Assembly (NCBI RefSeq): GCF_040931995.1
Contig: NZ_CP162412.1
Coordinates: 2,643,001 to 2,707,000, forward strand
Reading direction: 5' to 3'
Length of the DNA: 64,000 bases
DNA from: Pelagovum sp. HNIBRBA483
GTDB taxonomy: Bacteria > Pseudomonadota > Alphaproteobacteria > Rhodobacterales > Rhodobacteraceae
Shown: positions 32,982 through 43,985 of the stretch, piece by piece
How the letters are laid out: each line of letters begins with the position of its first letter
How positions within the stretch are numbered: the first letter of the stretch is position 1
Made by a program: the position numbers and the translations under genes
The notes under the pieces: generated by a model
What the model was told of the DNA's origin: nothing
Database searches by the model: none
What the model saw: only the letters and a program-made list of their open reading frames with translations

Positions 32982-35867
32982 CTAGATATCCGTGGCTTCC
33001 ACAAGGTTCGAGCCATTGACGTCGAGGAATTGGCCGATGGAGGCACATGAGCCCTGATCGTCCGCAAATGAGATCACCGTCAGACCGGAAATATCAGGCA
33101 TCTCCATCGTGACTTCGATTGGCTTGAACGGGAGCTTTACCTTGAAGGTGCTGCCCTCGCCCTGCTTGCTGGACACGCTGATGGCCCCGTCCAGCAACTC
33201 CACAAGATTGCGGGTGATCGCCAATCCCAGACCAGTGCCGCCGAACTCGCGGGTTGTCCCCTCTTCGGCTTGCGTAAATGGGCGGAACAGCTTCGATTGC
33301 ACCTCTTCGGTCATCCCGATCCCGTCATCCCTGACGGTGAACTCGATCACATCCGGCGACAATAGTTCGACATGCAATTCGACAAAGCCCATGCGCTCGG
33401 TCTTGCTGGCCGCAAATTTGACGGCATTGCTCAGAAGATTCAGGAGGATCTGTCGCAGGCGCACCGGATCGGTTTTCATCGCGCCCATAACATCAGGCGT
33501 CAGCGATAGATGCAGGTTTACCCTCTTCTCCTGTGCGATCGGGCGTATGACATTGCAGATCGCCTCGAGGAATTCGATGGTCCTCACCTTGGTCTTGCTG
33601 ACATCAAGCTTGCCCGCCTCGATCTTCGAGAAGTCCAGAATATCGTCGATGATATTGAGCAACGCACCGGCACTATCCGTGATCGTCTTGATCATATGGG
33701 CCTGTTCCTTGTTCAGGCCGGTTCCTGCCAGAATTTCCGCCATGCCCAAAACGCCATTCATCGGGGTGCGGATTTCGTGGCTCATGTTGGCGAGGAAGGC
33801 AGATTTTGAAATATTGGCCGCCTCTGCTGCGACTTTTGCCTGTTCGATTTCCGCCTGAACAGCCTTCTGCTGCGAGATGTCGGACAACAGCACGATATGG
33901 CCCACATGCGCCAAACGCCGCTCGGTTGCCAAGAACCAGCGTCCATCTTGGCGCTGAAGTTCGAAGCTCGCGGATTCCCGACGGTGAATCTCCATCCGCT
34001 CCTCGAACCACGCCTCCCCCCGCGCAGTTGCTTCAGGCGACAGCCCGTGATCAGCGAGCGCGCGAATATGCTCTTCAAAGTATCGCCCGGGTTTGATCGT
34101 GTCGATGACGGGTGCATTCAACTCCTGGTAGGCTTGGTTGGTCATCAGGAAGCGGTCCTCATCATCGAGCACGGCGCCCGGCTGCTCCATCGTCTCGACG
34201 ACCTCGGACAAGACCCGCAGTTTCTTGCTCGCCTCTTCACGTTCGCTGACGTCAAAAACCGCCGCTGTGAAAACCCGCTTGCCGTCCTGCGACCACGAGC
34301 CAATCCAAAGCTCCACCGGAAAGGTTGTGCCGTCTTTGCGCTGTCCCTCGATTTCGCGGAAGTTCTTTGTCTCGAACGACTGCTCTTGCGCGACGGCTTT
34401 GCCGAAGCGCGATCGATGCGCGGCACGATGCTTCTCCGGCATAATGATTGAAACAGGCGCCCCGAGCGCCTCTTCTTCGGAATACCCAAAGATGCGGGCA
34501 GCGGCCGAATTCCATGAAATGATCTTTCCATCGGAATCCGCAGAAATGTTACCTGCAGGAACCGCTTCCGAAATTGCCTGCATCCGCGAGCGGCTCCTGT
34601 CCAACGCGGCACCTGCGAGCTTCCTGTCGGTCACGTCAGTGCGGATCGCGATATACTGGAAAGGGACACCCGCCTCGTTCAGGAATGGGACAATCGTTGA
34701 CTGCACCCAGTAATAGACACCGTTCTTTGCGCGGTTGCGGATTTCGCCATTCCACGGCGATCCGGCTGCGATCGTCCTCCACATATCGGCAAAAAACTCT
34801 TTGGAATGATAGCCCGAGTTGATGATGCTGTGGCTCTGTCCGATCAATTCTTCCTGCGAATAGCCGCTGATCTCGCAGAACTTTTTGTTGGCGTAGGTGA
34901 TGATGCCGCGCCTGTCCGTGATCGAAACAATCGCATGTTCGTCCATTGCATCTTTCTGGAAATTCAGATGCTGCGCCAGCACGCGGCCGTTCGCGATTTC
35001 CCGTTGGAGCGTGTGCGCGGTTTGCACATAGCGGCTGAGCGTCGTGGCCAACAGTGTCGTCAAAATGGCGAGGACAGAGATGATCCCCACGCTCCACGCC
35101 ATCACGTTAGGCGAAAACCCGTCAGGCACCATTTCGTGCCCTTCCGGTGGGAGAAATACCGTCGCAAACATCGCCGCATAGTGCATGCCAGAAATGGCGA
35201 TCCCCATCACCGCGCCCGCGACAAGTGACGTCGTCATGCGCCTCGCGTCAGGGAAGATCAGACGAACCGCAAATTTGGCGTAAAGAGCAATCGTCGCCAG
35301 AAACACCGCGCAAAGCAGCGACAAAAGGAAAAGTGGCAAGTCGTAATACATCATCATATCGGTGCGCATCGCGGCCATGCCGGTGTAATGCATGGCCCCA
35401 ATGCCCGCGCCCATCAGCACGCCGGCAAAGATGAGTTTCCGGTGATTGATAGTGTCAGCCGACGCAATCCACAGCACCAGCAGACTCGAGAGGATGGCTG
35501 GGATTATGGAAAGGACCGTCAAAAACGGTTCATAAAAGACCTGCGCCGGCATTTCATGCGCCAACATCCCAAGGAAATGCATCGCCCAGACGCCACCCCC
35601 CATGGAAACCGCGCCAGCCAACACCCAAAGCAGCTTGCCCGATCTCGCAGGGATCGAACCCAGCCGCACGGACACTTCCATCGCAACAAACGATGCCAAG
35701 ACCGCGATCACCACCGAGAACGCAACCAAGGGCATGTTATAGGTGCCCTCGATCAGCGCCTCCAAGTTCTGGCCGGGTTGAAGAAACTGAAAATGATGCA
35801 GGGTCGTGTCCTCGGGTCCGCTATCATGTGAAAAGACGTTCGAAGAGTGAAACGGCCAATCTGCCAT
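32982..35867 (-). CDS. MHYT/PAS hybrid sensor histidine kinase, truncated by TAG in its receiver region
   Basis: A 961-residue membrane kinase. The N-terminal MHYT domain (seven helices, about 40-280) has MHFLGM, MHYTGM and MHYAAM motifs, which in this family may bind a metal and sense a diatomic gas. Three PAS-type domains follow (about 310-660), including YANKKFCEISGYSQEELIG. The phosphoacceptor is His697 in ANMSHEIRTPMNG, and the ATPase domain contains LLNLLSNAVKFA, DDGIGM and GGTGLGLAI. The protein ends in DVNGSNLVEATDI at a TAG, in the middle of a receiver-like domain that continues in frame beyond it. The kinase core is intact, but its phosphorelay outputs are cut off. Confidence 0.85.
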   Translation of the reverse strand: MADWPFHSSNVFSHDSGPEDTTLHHFQFLQPGQNLEALIEGTYNMPLVAFSVVIAVLASFVAMEVSVRLGSIPARSGKLLWVLAGAVSMGGGVWAMHFLGMLAHEMPAQVFYEPFLTVLSIIPAILSSLLVLWIASADTINHRKLIFAGVLMGAGIGAMHYTGMAAMRTDMMMYYDLPLFLLSLLCAVFLATIALYAKFAVRLIFPDARRMTTSLVAGAVMGIAISGMHYAAMFATVFLPPEGHEMVPDGFSPNVMAWSVGIISVLAILTTLLATTLSRYVQTAHTLQREIANGRVLAQHLNFQKDAMDEHAIVSITDRRGIITYANKKFCEISGYSQEELIGQSHSIINSGYHSKEFFADMWRTIAAGSPWNGEIRNRAKNGVYYWVQSTIVPFLNEAGVPFQYIAIRTDVTDRKLAGAALDRSRSRMQAISEAVPAGNISADSDGKIISWNSAAARIFGYSEEEALGAPVSIIMPEKHRAAHRSRFGKAVAQEQSFETKNFREIEGQRKDGTTFPVELWIGSWSQDGKRVFTAAVFDVSEREEASKKLRVLSEVVETMEQPGAVLDDEDRFLMTNQAYQELNAPVIDTIKPGRYFEEHIRALADHGLSPEATARGEAWFEERMEIHRRESASFELQRQDGRWFLATERRLAHVGHIVLLSDISQQKAVQAEIEQAKVAAEAANISKSAFLANMSHEIRTPMNGVLGMAEILAGTGLNKEQAHMIKTITDSAGALLNIIDDILDFSKIEAGKLDVSKTKVRTIEFLEAICNVIRPIAQEKRVNLHLSLTPDVMGAMKTDPVRLRQILLNLLSNAVKFAASKTERMGFVELHVELLSPDVIEFTVRDDGIGMTEEVQSKLFRPFTQAEEGTTREFGGTGLGLAITRNLVELLDGAISVSSKQGEGSTFKVKLPFKPIEVTMEMPDISGLTVISFADDQGSCASIGQFLDVNGSNLVEATDI

Positions 35868-36179
35868 GTTCTCTTACCCTAGCGGAGCGCTATAGCCTTA
35901 ATCCCCGAGCGGTACCCATTCGTAGAAGGCGAGAAACACCATCGGCGAAAGCGCCTGGGACCAATGGCCTGAAAGGCTTTGCCATGGGGGATACTGCGAG
36001 AAAATTGCCGCGCGCCGAGCCGAAAAAAGTATTTATTTTCAGTTCCCTAGAGAGAATAAAAGCGGAAGGACACATAGCCCATCCGCTTTTATTTCACTGT
36101 CAAAGTTCCGACATTCGCCCTCCCGACTGGTGCCGTCGCAGGCGCTGGGCTGACGGTTTTCGTTCGAAGTTCTTCAATT
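35868..36179. other. Intergenic region of 312 bases without a supported gene
   Basis: This gap separates the hybrid kinase start from the aldo/keto reductase stop. It holds the terminator at 36055-36093 and must contain the kinase promoter. A 61-codon minus-strand frame at 35890-36075 has no ribosome binding site or recognisable motif and I do not call it. Several short inverted repeats occur around 35960-35990, but I could not match them to a known riboswitch. Confidence 0.6.
36055..36093 (-). terminator. Terminator downstream of the aldo/keto reductase gene
   Basis: A 12-bp perfect stem, AATAAAAGCGGA/TCCGCTTTTATT, encloses a 15-base loop. The A/T-rich ends of the stem supply a T run on either strand. 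It lies 87 bases beyond the reductase stop and upstream of the kinase gene, so it would stop read-through into the kinase. Confidence 0.7.
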
Positions 36180-37103
36180 CTACCCCATGAAACGAGGATC
36201 GCCGGTCGCCCACGCGACACCGTCACCGCGGTCCATCTCTGCGATCAGCGCCATGTCACTTGCATCAATTTCAAAACTAAACAGGTCCAAGTTCTGGCGC
36301 ATCCGCGCGGGGTTCAGGCTTTTCGGCAGCACACCGAACCCCATCTGCACGCCCCAGCGCAGAAGCACTTGCGCTTCCGCCACGCCATACTTGGCCGCCA
36401 TCGCTTTGAAGGGCGATTCCGCGTCCGCACTGGCGGCTTTCATCTCTTCTGTCTTGGCGCTGCCCTGCCCCGGCTCGACCCGCCACGTTGAAAGCGGCAC
36501 CAGCGAACTATAAGCAATCGGCGCAATCCCGTGCGTGGCCATGAAAGCCAGAAGCGCCGGTTTTTGCGACCACGGATGCAACTCGATCTGGTTATACTCC
36601 GGCATCGTGAGTCCCGCCGCGGCGATTTCCTCAATATGTGACTCCGTGAAGTTACTCACGCCAACAGACCTGGCGCGACCTTGCGCCTTCAGATCCAGCA
36701 GCGCACGCCATTCGTTCAGCCGTTCCGCGCCACCTGAAGGGGCGTGGATCAGGTAGAGGTCCACATAGTCCAGCCCAAGCGCGGAAAGGGACGCCTCAAA
36801 CGCCGCTATGGTTTCATCATACCCCTTGGGCGCGTCCCCCCAAGCCGCGTTCCCCGGCCAGAGCTTTGTGGTGACGAATATATCACCGCGCTCCAAGCCA
36901 CAGGCGGCAAGACCACTGCGGATCCCTTCCCCGACGCCGTTCTCGTTATGATAGCCGGCGGCGGTATCAATATGGCGGTAGCCCGCCTCAATCGCTGCGG
37001 CAACAGCTTCTGGCGCGGCCGCGTCATCGATCAGGTAAGTACCGAAGCCCACAAAGGGCAGGCCGGTGGCAGTTTTCGGGGTGCTGGTGGCTGCGTCTTT
37101 CAT
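36180..37103 (-). CDS. Aldo/keto reductase
   Basis: A 307-residue AKR barrel enzyme using NADPH to reduce aldehydes or ketones. The catalytic residues are visible: Asp and Tyr in HIDTAAGYHNE, Lys in FVTTKLWPG and His in YLIHAPSGG. The C-terminal segment MGFGVLPKSLNPARMRQNLD is the usual cofactor-binding part. AGGAGA lies six bases before ATG 37103, so the longer frame from 37217 is rejected. It is divergent from an AraC regulator, the arrangement of yqhD/yqhC-like aldehyde-response pairs. Confidence 0.87.
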   Translation of the reverse strand: MKDAATSTPKTATGLPFVGFGTYLIDDAAAPEAVAAAIEAGYRHIDTAAGYHNENGVGEGIRSGLAACGLERGDIFVTTKLWPGNAAWGDAPKGYDETIAAFEASLSALGLDYVDLYLIHAPSGGAERLNEWRALLDLKAQGRARSVGVSNFTESHIEEIAAAGLTMPEYNQIELHPWSQKPALLAFMATHGIAPIAYSSLVPLSTWRVEPGQGSAKTEEMKAASADAESPFKAMAAKYGVAEAQVLLRWGVQMGFGVLPKSLNPARMRQNLDLFSFEIDASDMALIAEMDRGDGVAWATGDPRFMG

Positions 37104-37287
37104 TGGGATTCTCCTGATTGCGGCTCGGTAGAGCGACTTGACGATTAGGAGAATTGATACACTCTCATTACTCAACAATCTTGCCATATCCTCTCCAAAA
37201 GATGCCAGATAATCCAATAGATCAGATTTTCGTTCATCTTATAAGGGGATGTGATATGTCGAACTTGCCAGTCGCCGAGGAACCACG

Positions 37288-38190
37288 ATGCCACTCTCGC
37301 CACTCCGTATCGCGCAGGAAAACGCCCTCTCCACAGGGCAGGACGGCGTGTCGCCACTCGGCATCGGAGAGGCGGTGATCCTGCGGCGCAGCGCCCCGTC
37401 CGAGATCGAAGGCACGCTTTACAGGCCGCTCCTTTGCCTGATCCTACAGGGCGCGAAGGATGTATACGCAGGGGCGATCTCTGTGCATTGCCCCGCTGGT
37501 AATGCGATCATCGTCAGCCACGAGTTGCCCGTGCTGTCGCGCATCACACAGGCATCGGCTGGACAGCCCTACACGGCTTTCGTTTTGCCATTGGACCTCG
37601 CGCTCCTGCGTGGGTTTTACGATCTCGTACCAGATTTCCCCGATGACGCGGAAAATGCGCCCGCGATGACGACCCATCCGGCAGAACCCGCGTTGCTCGA
37701 TGCCATCGCGCGGTTTATCGCCCTGTCACAGGACCGGAGCGAAGCGCCTCTTCTTGGGCCGATCCACATGCAGGAAATCCACGCAAGGCTGCTTTTATCA
37801 CCACAGGGCGCGCTGCTGCGGCGGTTCCTGCGCCGTGAAGACCCGTCAAAGCAGGTCACGCGCGCAATCGCCTCTATCCGCGCCTCGATCGACGGCCCGC
37901 TTTCCGTAACGACGCTCGCCGATCACGCAGGCATGAGCAAGTCGTCCTTCCATGCACATTTCAAAGCGGTGACAGGCCTGACGCCCGGCCAGTATCAAAA
38001 GGATGTCCGGCTGCTAGAGGCCCAGCGCCGCATCACCGAGGGCAATGACGCGATATCAGCCATCGCCTTTGATGTGGGCTATGAAAGCCCTGCCCATTTT
38101 AGCCGTGATTACACCCGCAAATTCGGGCGCTCCCCGCGCGACGACCGCGCGGCGCGGCGGCAAGTGCTTGAAAGCGCTCCCGCCGGATGA
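37288..38190 (+). CDS. AraC-family transcriptional regulator (AraC_N type)
   Basis: A 300-residue regulator. The N-terminal domain with LYRPLLCLILQGAKDVYAG matches the AraC_N family found in regulators such as YqhC. The C-terminal part has two helix-turn-helix units, SVTTLADHAGMSKSSFHAHF and AIAFDVGYESPAHFSRDY, ending in a FGRSPRD segment. GAGGA precedes the ATG. It is divergent from the aldo/keto reductase and probably controls it; 184 bases separate the two starts. Confidence 0.87.
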   Translation: MPLSPLRIAQENALSTGQDGVSPLGIGEAVILRRSAPSEIEGTLYRPLLCLILQGAKDVYAGAISVHCPAGNAIIVSHELPVLSRITQASAGQPYTAFVLPLDLALLRGFYDLVPDFPDDAENAPAMTTHPAEPALLDAIARFIALSQDRSEAPLLGPIHMQEIHARLLLSPQGALLRRFLRREDPSKQVTRAIASIRASIDGPLSVTTLADHAGMSKSSFHAHFKAVTGLTPGQYQKDVRLLEAQRRITEGNDAISAIAFDVGYESPAHFSRDYTRKFGRSPRDDRAARRQVLESAPAG

Positions 38191-38294
38191 AAATTGGCTG
38201 CGAAGGGATCAAGGGGCAATGGAGAAGCCATTCCCACCCTTCACAGCGCCGATAGGGAGGGCGACGCAAACCGCCACCCTCCTGCTATCCCAAC

Positions 38295-39650
38295 TTACTT
38301 CAGGTAGTCCAACCAAGGGCTCTGCTCTGCGATCATGTGATCAACAAGATCAGGAATACCCTTTGAAACAGTGACCACCGGATCAACCAGCAGCGCTTCC
38401 ACAACCAGCGACTTCTTCTTCTGCAAGATCGCTTCAGCTGTCATGTTGTGGATGCCGATCTGGTTCGACAAAAGCCCGCGAATACCGGCCGGAATATCCA
38501 GCTTGATCCCGTGGACGCCCTTTGTATCCACCATCGCCGGCACTTCCACGGCCAGCCAGCTGGGCAAGTCAGCGATGAAACCGTCATTGGGAATGTTCAC
38601 GGCAGCCTCTTCGTAGGCAACGCCGGAGACAATTCCATCCATGATCGGTACAACGCGCTCGTGCAGCTCGGCTTTGATCGTCGGCGTGATCCGGCCAAGG
38701 TAGTTACGGTAGTAGGTATAGAAATCCAGAATGCCGCGATGATCCGAGCAATCATGCGCCCATTGGATATACTCGCCAAAGTGGCTGTCATAGGTGATTG
38801 GGAGCATGCCGAAGTTATCGAGGATCGCCTTGAACAGCCAGCGGTCTGACCAGGGGCGCACATCCTTGATGTGGCTCAGGTCAATATCCATCCAACCTTC
38901 GGTATCGACCGCTTTACCCGTCTCCCGCGACGCGGTGAGAATTTCCGAATATCCCGGCTGCTTGCCAAAGTAGCCTTCGGCGCGGGTGCGCACATCGTCA
39001 TAGGCATCCTTGCCGCTGTCCACATAGGTCACTTCAGTCATCACCGAAAAATGGTTCAACCCGCCCGCACGGTAGCGAATATTGTCGCGCGGCTGCTCCA
39101 GCATCGGCGGCAGATGGCGCTCAAGGGAGGCGATCTCATGGCACATACCGATGAACTTGATCCCTGGATAGGCGCGATGCACGGTGGTGGTGATGCGGCT
39201 CATCGGGTTTGAATAATTGAAGATGGTCGCGTCGGGCGCGTGCTCCATCACCTTACCGCAGATCTCGAGGATCGGCGGGATAATCCGCAAGCTGTGGAAC
39301 AGGCCGCCCGGTCCGCCGTTCTCGCCATAAACCTGCTGAATGCCGTATTGTTGGGGGATTCTCCAATCCATGTCCCACAGCTTGAAACGATCCCCCACTT
39401 CGATAGAGATCACAACAAAATCGGCACCGGGCAGCGCCTTGGCCAGATCCATCTCAACTGAAATGCTTTGCTTGAGCCCATGCTCTGAGATGAACGCCTT
39501 TGCGACCTCGGCGGTTTTGAGCGCGGCAGACTCGTTGATGTCATTTAGAATGATCTCGGCATCCGTCAGTACTTTTGACTGAAAGATGTCACCGAGCATT
39601 CCGGTTCCGAATTGCAGGCTACCAGCGCCAACAAGAACGATCTTTGTCAT
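38295..39650 (-). CDS. Family GH4 alpha-glycosidase
   Basis: A 451-residue NAD+- and Mn2+-dependent GH4 glycosidase, a family that cleaves by an oxidation/elimination route. The NAD motif VLVGAGSLQFG is at residues 5-15; the metal-binding Cys-His lies in IGMCHEIAS and another His in AGGLNHFSV. Members hydrolyse alpha-glucosides, alpha-galactosides, 6-phospho-sugars or glucuronides. AAAGGA before ATG 39650 decides the start over a TTG six bases earlier. It is the last gene after the CUT1 transporter genes, 66 bases from the ATPase, so it probably acts on the imported alpha-glycoside. Confidence 0.85.
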   Translation of the reverse strand: MTKIVLVGAGSLQFGTGMLGDIFQSKVLTDAEIILNDINESAALKTAEVAKAFISEHGLKQSISVEMDLAKALPGADFVVISIEVGDRFKLWDMDWRIPQQYGIQQVYGENGGPGGLFHSLRIIPPILEICGKVMEHAPDATIFNYSNPMSRITTTVHRAYPGIKFIGMCHEIASLERHLPPMLEQPRDNIRYRAGGLNHFSVMTEVTYVDSGKDAYDDVRTRAEGYFGKQPGYSEILTASRETGKAVDTEGWMDIDLSHIKDVRPWSDRWLFKAILDNFGMLPITYDSHFGEYIQWAHDCSDHRGILDFYTYYRNYLGRITPTIKAELHERVVPIMDGIVSGVAYEEAAVNIPNDGFIADLPSWLAVEVPAMVDTKGVHGIKLDIPAGIRGLLSNQIGIHNMTAEAILQKKKSLVVEALLVDPVVTVSKGIPDLVDHMIAEQSPWLDYLK

Positions 39651-39716
39651 TGGCAATATCCTTTCATACCCGGTGAAGTTCCGAGCCGTGGTTGGGTCAT
39701 CAATTTTGTCTTTTTC

Positions 39717-40724
39717 CTAGCGGATCGGTTTTTCGTCCGCTCCGAAACGATGGAGATGGGCGTCGAGCGGCCTGAGCGTCACCTCACGCCCCAGCGCACC
39801 GGACATTTTGCCGGGTTGGCGGACGATCACAGGCTCCTCCGTTCCGATCTCGACGAAGAGGAAGTGATCCGAACCAAGGTCTTCGGCATGAACGATCTTG
39901 CCCTTCCACGGTCCCGCGCCCTCTTCCACGATCTCGATATGCTCCGCGCGGATACCAAGCGTGGTGCAGTCAAACGCATCGGCAAACGCACCTTTAAGGA
40001 AATTCATCTTGGGCGAGCCAATGAAACCCGCCACAAAGATCGAATTCGGGCTGTCATAAAGCTCGGCAGGTGTGCCAACCTGCTCCACGATACCGTCACG
40101 CAACACACAGATACGGTCAGCCAAGGTCATCGCCTCGACCTGATCATGGGTGACGTAGATCATCGTCACATCGTCCATATCATGGTGCAGCTTGGCGATC
40201 TCGAGACGGGTCTGCACCCGCAGTGCTGCATCAAGGTTCGACAACGGCTCATCAAAGAGGAACACGCGCGGGTCACGCACGATCGCGCGCCCAATTGCCA
40301 CCCGCTGCCGCTGACCGCCCGAGAGCTGCTTCGGCAAACGATCAAGCAAATGGTCGATCTGCAACAGCTCGGCGGCCTTGCGCACGCGCTCGTCTTGCTC
40401 CTGCTTGGACGCCTTCGCCAACTGCATGCCGAACGCCATGTTGTCGTAAACCGTCATATGCGGGTAGAGCGCGTAGCTCTGGAACACCATGGCGATGCCG
40501 CGCTTGGACGGCACCACGTTGTTCACCAACGCACCGTCAAACATCAGGTCGCCCGAGGTGATCTGCTCCAAGCCCGAGATCAGGCGCAGAAGGGTCGACT
40601 TACCGCAGCCCGACGGGCCGACGAAGACCATGAATTCGCCCTTCTGAATCTCCAGATCAATGCCTTTGATAACCTCGACATTCCCGTAGGACTTGCGGAC
40701 GGCCTTGAGTTCAATATTTGCCAT
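39717..40724 (-). CDS. CUT1 sugar ABC transporter ATP-binding protein (UgpC/MalK family)
   Basis: A 335-residue MalK-type ATPase. Walker [10 protein letters not shown] is near residues 37-45, the signature LSGGQRQR near 134-141 and Walker [14 protein letters not shown] near 154-166. The C-terminal 100 residues form the regulatory OB-like domain ([22 protein letters not shown]). Such ATPases may serve several CUT1 systems. The gene is 13 bases after the MalG-like permease gene. Confidence 0.92.
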   Translation of the reverse strand: MANIELKAVRKSYGNVEVIKGIDLEIQKGEFMVFVGPSGCGKSTLLRLISGLEQITSGDLMFDGALVNNVVPSKRGIAMVFQSYALYPHMTVYDNMAFGMQLAKASKQEQDERVRKAAELLQIDHLLDRLPKQLSGGQRQRVAIGRAIVRDPRVFLFDEPLSNLDAALRVQTRLEIAKLHHDMDDVTMIYVTHDQVEAMTLADRICVLRDGIVEQVGTPAELYDSPNSIFVAGFIGSPKMNFLKGAFADAFDCTTLGIRAEHIEIVEEGAGPWKGKIVHAEDLGSDHFLFVEIGTEEPVIVRQPGKMSGALGREVTLRPLDAHLHRFGADEKPIR

Positions 40725-40737
40725 GTCGTCGCTCCTA

Positions 40738-41567
40738 TCAGCCTTTGACGCCGCCTGCGGTGAGGCCTGCTACGATTTTTCTTTGGAAGATCAGCACCAG
40801 CACGATCAGCGGCACGGTCACCAACACGCTTGCGGCCATGATCGGCCCCCACGGGATTTCCTGCACGCTGGCGCCTGAGAGCAGCGCGATTGCCACTGGC
40901 ACTGTTCGTTGAGTCTCTGAGATCGTGAAAGTCAACGCAAAGAGGAATTCGTTCCATGCCCCGATGAACGCCAGCAGACCCGTCGTGACCAGAGCAGGCC
41001 AAAGTAACGGCATGAAAACCTTCGTAATGATGACCCACGGCGTCGCGCCATCAACGATGGCAGCCTCTTCGATCTCCACCGGCAGTTCCCGCATGAAGGT
41101 CGTCAGCACCCAGACCGTGAACGGCAGCGTAAAAATCGTGTAGCTCAGGATCAGCGAGAACGGGCGGTTATATATGCCAAGGAAGTTGACCAGCTCATAA
41201 AGCCCAGACAGAACCGCAATCTGCGGGAACATCGAAACCCCAAGGATCGTCATCAACAACAGCCCACGCCCACGGAAGCGCACCCGCGCCAGCGCATAAG
41301 AGGCCGTCACTGCCAGAAGCAGCGCAAAACAGACCGTCGTGCTCGCGATAAAGACCGAGTTCAGCACCGAGCGCCCAAAGGAGCGCTGGTTCATCACCTG
41401 ATCGTAGTTCTTCATCGAGAAGGCTTCAGGCAGCAGATTTGGCCGGAAGATCGCCGTCCCACTCTCGAAGCTCGTCAAAACCGCATAGTAGAAGGGGAAC
41501 ACCGCGATCACCACGATCACCAGCACGCCGAGATAGAACATCACGTTCCAGAAAGGTGTCCGTTCCA

Positions 41568-41568
<1 letters not shown>
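40738..41568 (-). CDS. CUT1 sugar ABC transporter permease, MalG-like
   Basis: A 276-residue permease with six hydrophobic helices and the EAA loop [23 protein letters not shown], the ATPase contact site. The C-terminus [16 protein letters not shown] is the typical MalG-type ending. Its ATG overlaps the stop of the MalF-like gene by one base. Confidence 0.92.
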
Positions 41569-42548
<980 letters not shown>

Positions 42549-42599
42549 GATTTCCCCCGACCAGTTTTTGGCATCCTATCACAGGTGATGCCTTGTGTG

Positions 42600-42626
42600 G
42601 CGTCGGGCGGGTGGCCCGCCCGACGC
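42600..42626 (-). terminator. Intercistronic hairpin after the CUT1 binding-protein gene
   Basis: A perfect 12-bp stem, GCGTCGGGCGGG/CCCGCCCGACGC, with a 3-base loop lies 20 bases after the binding-protein stop. No T run follows on the minus strand. It is positioned to raise binding-protein message over the permease message. Confidence 0.68.
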
Positions 42627-42646
42627 GATCCTTGAAGGCGTGCGGA

Positions 42647-43918
42647 TTACTCCAGCAGGTCTTCGAGATCCATTTCCAGATCGGCCAGCGCATCGGCTGC
42701 GCTCTCATCACCAGTCAGGACGCTGTGAACAGCGGAGAAGAACAAGGTCGAAACCTCGTTATAGTCCTGCTTGGTCGGCGCGGACGGACGCGGCACGGCC
42801 TGAAGGAAAACATCCTTCCACTGCGGGATGATCGGCTGTTCGCGCGCGATATCTTCGTCCTCATAGAGGTCGACGATGGTCGGCAGGTTGGAGGCGATCA
42901 GCGAACGGGTCTTCTGCGCTTCCGGACCTGCAAGATACATCGCAAGGCTGATAGCTGCTTCCTGGTTGTCGCCATACTTGGAAACACCGACGTTCCAGCC
43001 ACCCAGCGTTGCCGCCGAAGTGTCATGGCCCTGACCTGTCGGCAGGGTGGTCACTTCAAAGAGGCCCTTCACAGCCGAATCGTCGCTGTTGCCGAGGCCG
43101 TAAGCATAGGGCCAGTTGCGCATGAATACGGCGTTGCCTGTTTGCCAGACGCCGCGTGCTTCTTCTTCTTGGTAGGATACAACGCCCTCAGGGGAGATCG
43201 TGCCGGGCCATGTTGCGGCCAGCTCGATTGCAGCGATTGCGTTCGGGTTGTTGATGGAGATCGTGCCATCAGGCTCGATGATCTGGCCACCGCCGGAGGA
43301 CTTCACCCACTCAAGAGCGTCACAGGTCAGGCCTTCGTAGGAGTTACCCTGCCAGACAAAGCCCCAGATGTCGGCATTGCCTTCGGCACGCTCAGCATCC
43401 TGAACCGCTTGTGCAACTTCGGTCAGCTGCTCCCAAGTGGTCGGGACCGGCTGGTTATGCTTCTCCAGAAGGTCTTTACGGTAATAGAGCGCCGGAGCGT
43501 CGGTGAAGAGCGGCAGCGCCACGAGACGGCCATCAACGGTCTGCGATTCCACGATGGAGGGGAAGTGCGATTCCATCAGCTCGCCCGCAACATCCGACAA
43601 ATCAACAAAGTGATCAGCCAACTGCGGCGCCCAGATCACGTCGGTCTGGTAGAGGTCGATATCGCCGTTACCAGCAGCGAGCCAGAGGCGGTACTGGCCG
43701 AACTGGTCGGTGGTGGAAGCAGGCATCGGCACCAGCGTCACGGTGTGGCCGGTTGCTTCTTCCCAAGGGGCGACGATTGTTTTGAAGTCTTCGATCGCGT
43801 TGCCGACAGCGCCCGAAACATATGTGATCTCGGCCGCAGACAGTGCCGACGCGCCGAAAGCAGCGATCGAAACAGCAGCGGTTGTCCGCAGCATGGCGGA
43901 TTTAACGGATTTAATCAT
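42647..43918 (-). CDS. CUT1 sugar ABC transporter substrate-binding protein
   Basis: A 423-residue family 1 extracellular solute-binding protein (MalE/AglE type). Its signal peptide ends near SALSA-AE around residue 28-30. Mature motifs include GDIDLYQTDVIWAPQL, ALPLFTDAPALYYRKDLLEKH and TWEQLTEVAQAVQ. GGGAGGA lies before ATG 43918, so the longer frame from 43972 is rejected. A perfect palindrome that fits the adjacent LacI regulator lies 68 bases upstream. With GH4, GH13 and LacI nearby, an alpha-glucoside is the likely ligand (inference). Confidence 0.9.
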   Translation of the reverse strand: MIKSVKSAMLRTTAAVSIAAFGASALSAAEITYVSGAVGNAIEDFKTIVAPWEEATGHTVTLVPMPASTTDQFGQYRLWLAAGNGDIDLYQTDVIWAPQLADHFVDLSDVAGELMESHFPSIVESQTVDGRLVALPLFTDAPALYYRKDLLEKHNQPVPTTWEQLTEVAQAVQDAERAEGNADIWGFVWQGNSYEGLTCDALEWVKSSGGGQIIEPDGTISINNPNAIAAIELAATWPGTISPEGVVSYQEEEARGVWQTGNAVFMRNWPYAYGLGNSDDSAVKGLFEVTTLPTGQGHDTSAATLGGWNVGVSKYGDNQEAAISLAMYLAGPEAQKTRSLIASNLPTIVDLYEDEDIAREQPIIPQWKDVFLQAVPRPSAPTKQDYNEVSTLFFSAVHSVLTGDESAADALADLEMDLEDLLE

Positions 43919-43985
43919 GTATTCCTCCCGGTTTTCAAAACCCGGCCTCCAGACCGAGTCAAAACGCCTCAAAGACTCAATTCTT

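Noticed and set aside
35880-36050. Riboswitch upstream of the hybrid kinase
   Set aside because: Several inverted repeats are present, but I could not match them to the conserved core of a c-di-GMP, SAM or other known class. A covariance-model search would be needed.
35890-36075. Small 61-codon minus-strand gene in the gap before the hybrid kinase
   Set aside because: No ribosome binding site, no motif, and it overlaps the terminator stem at 36055-36093.
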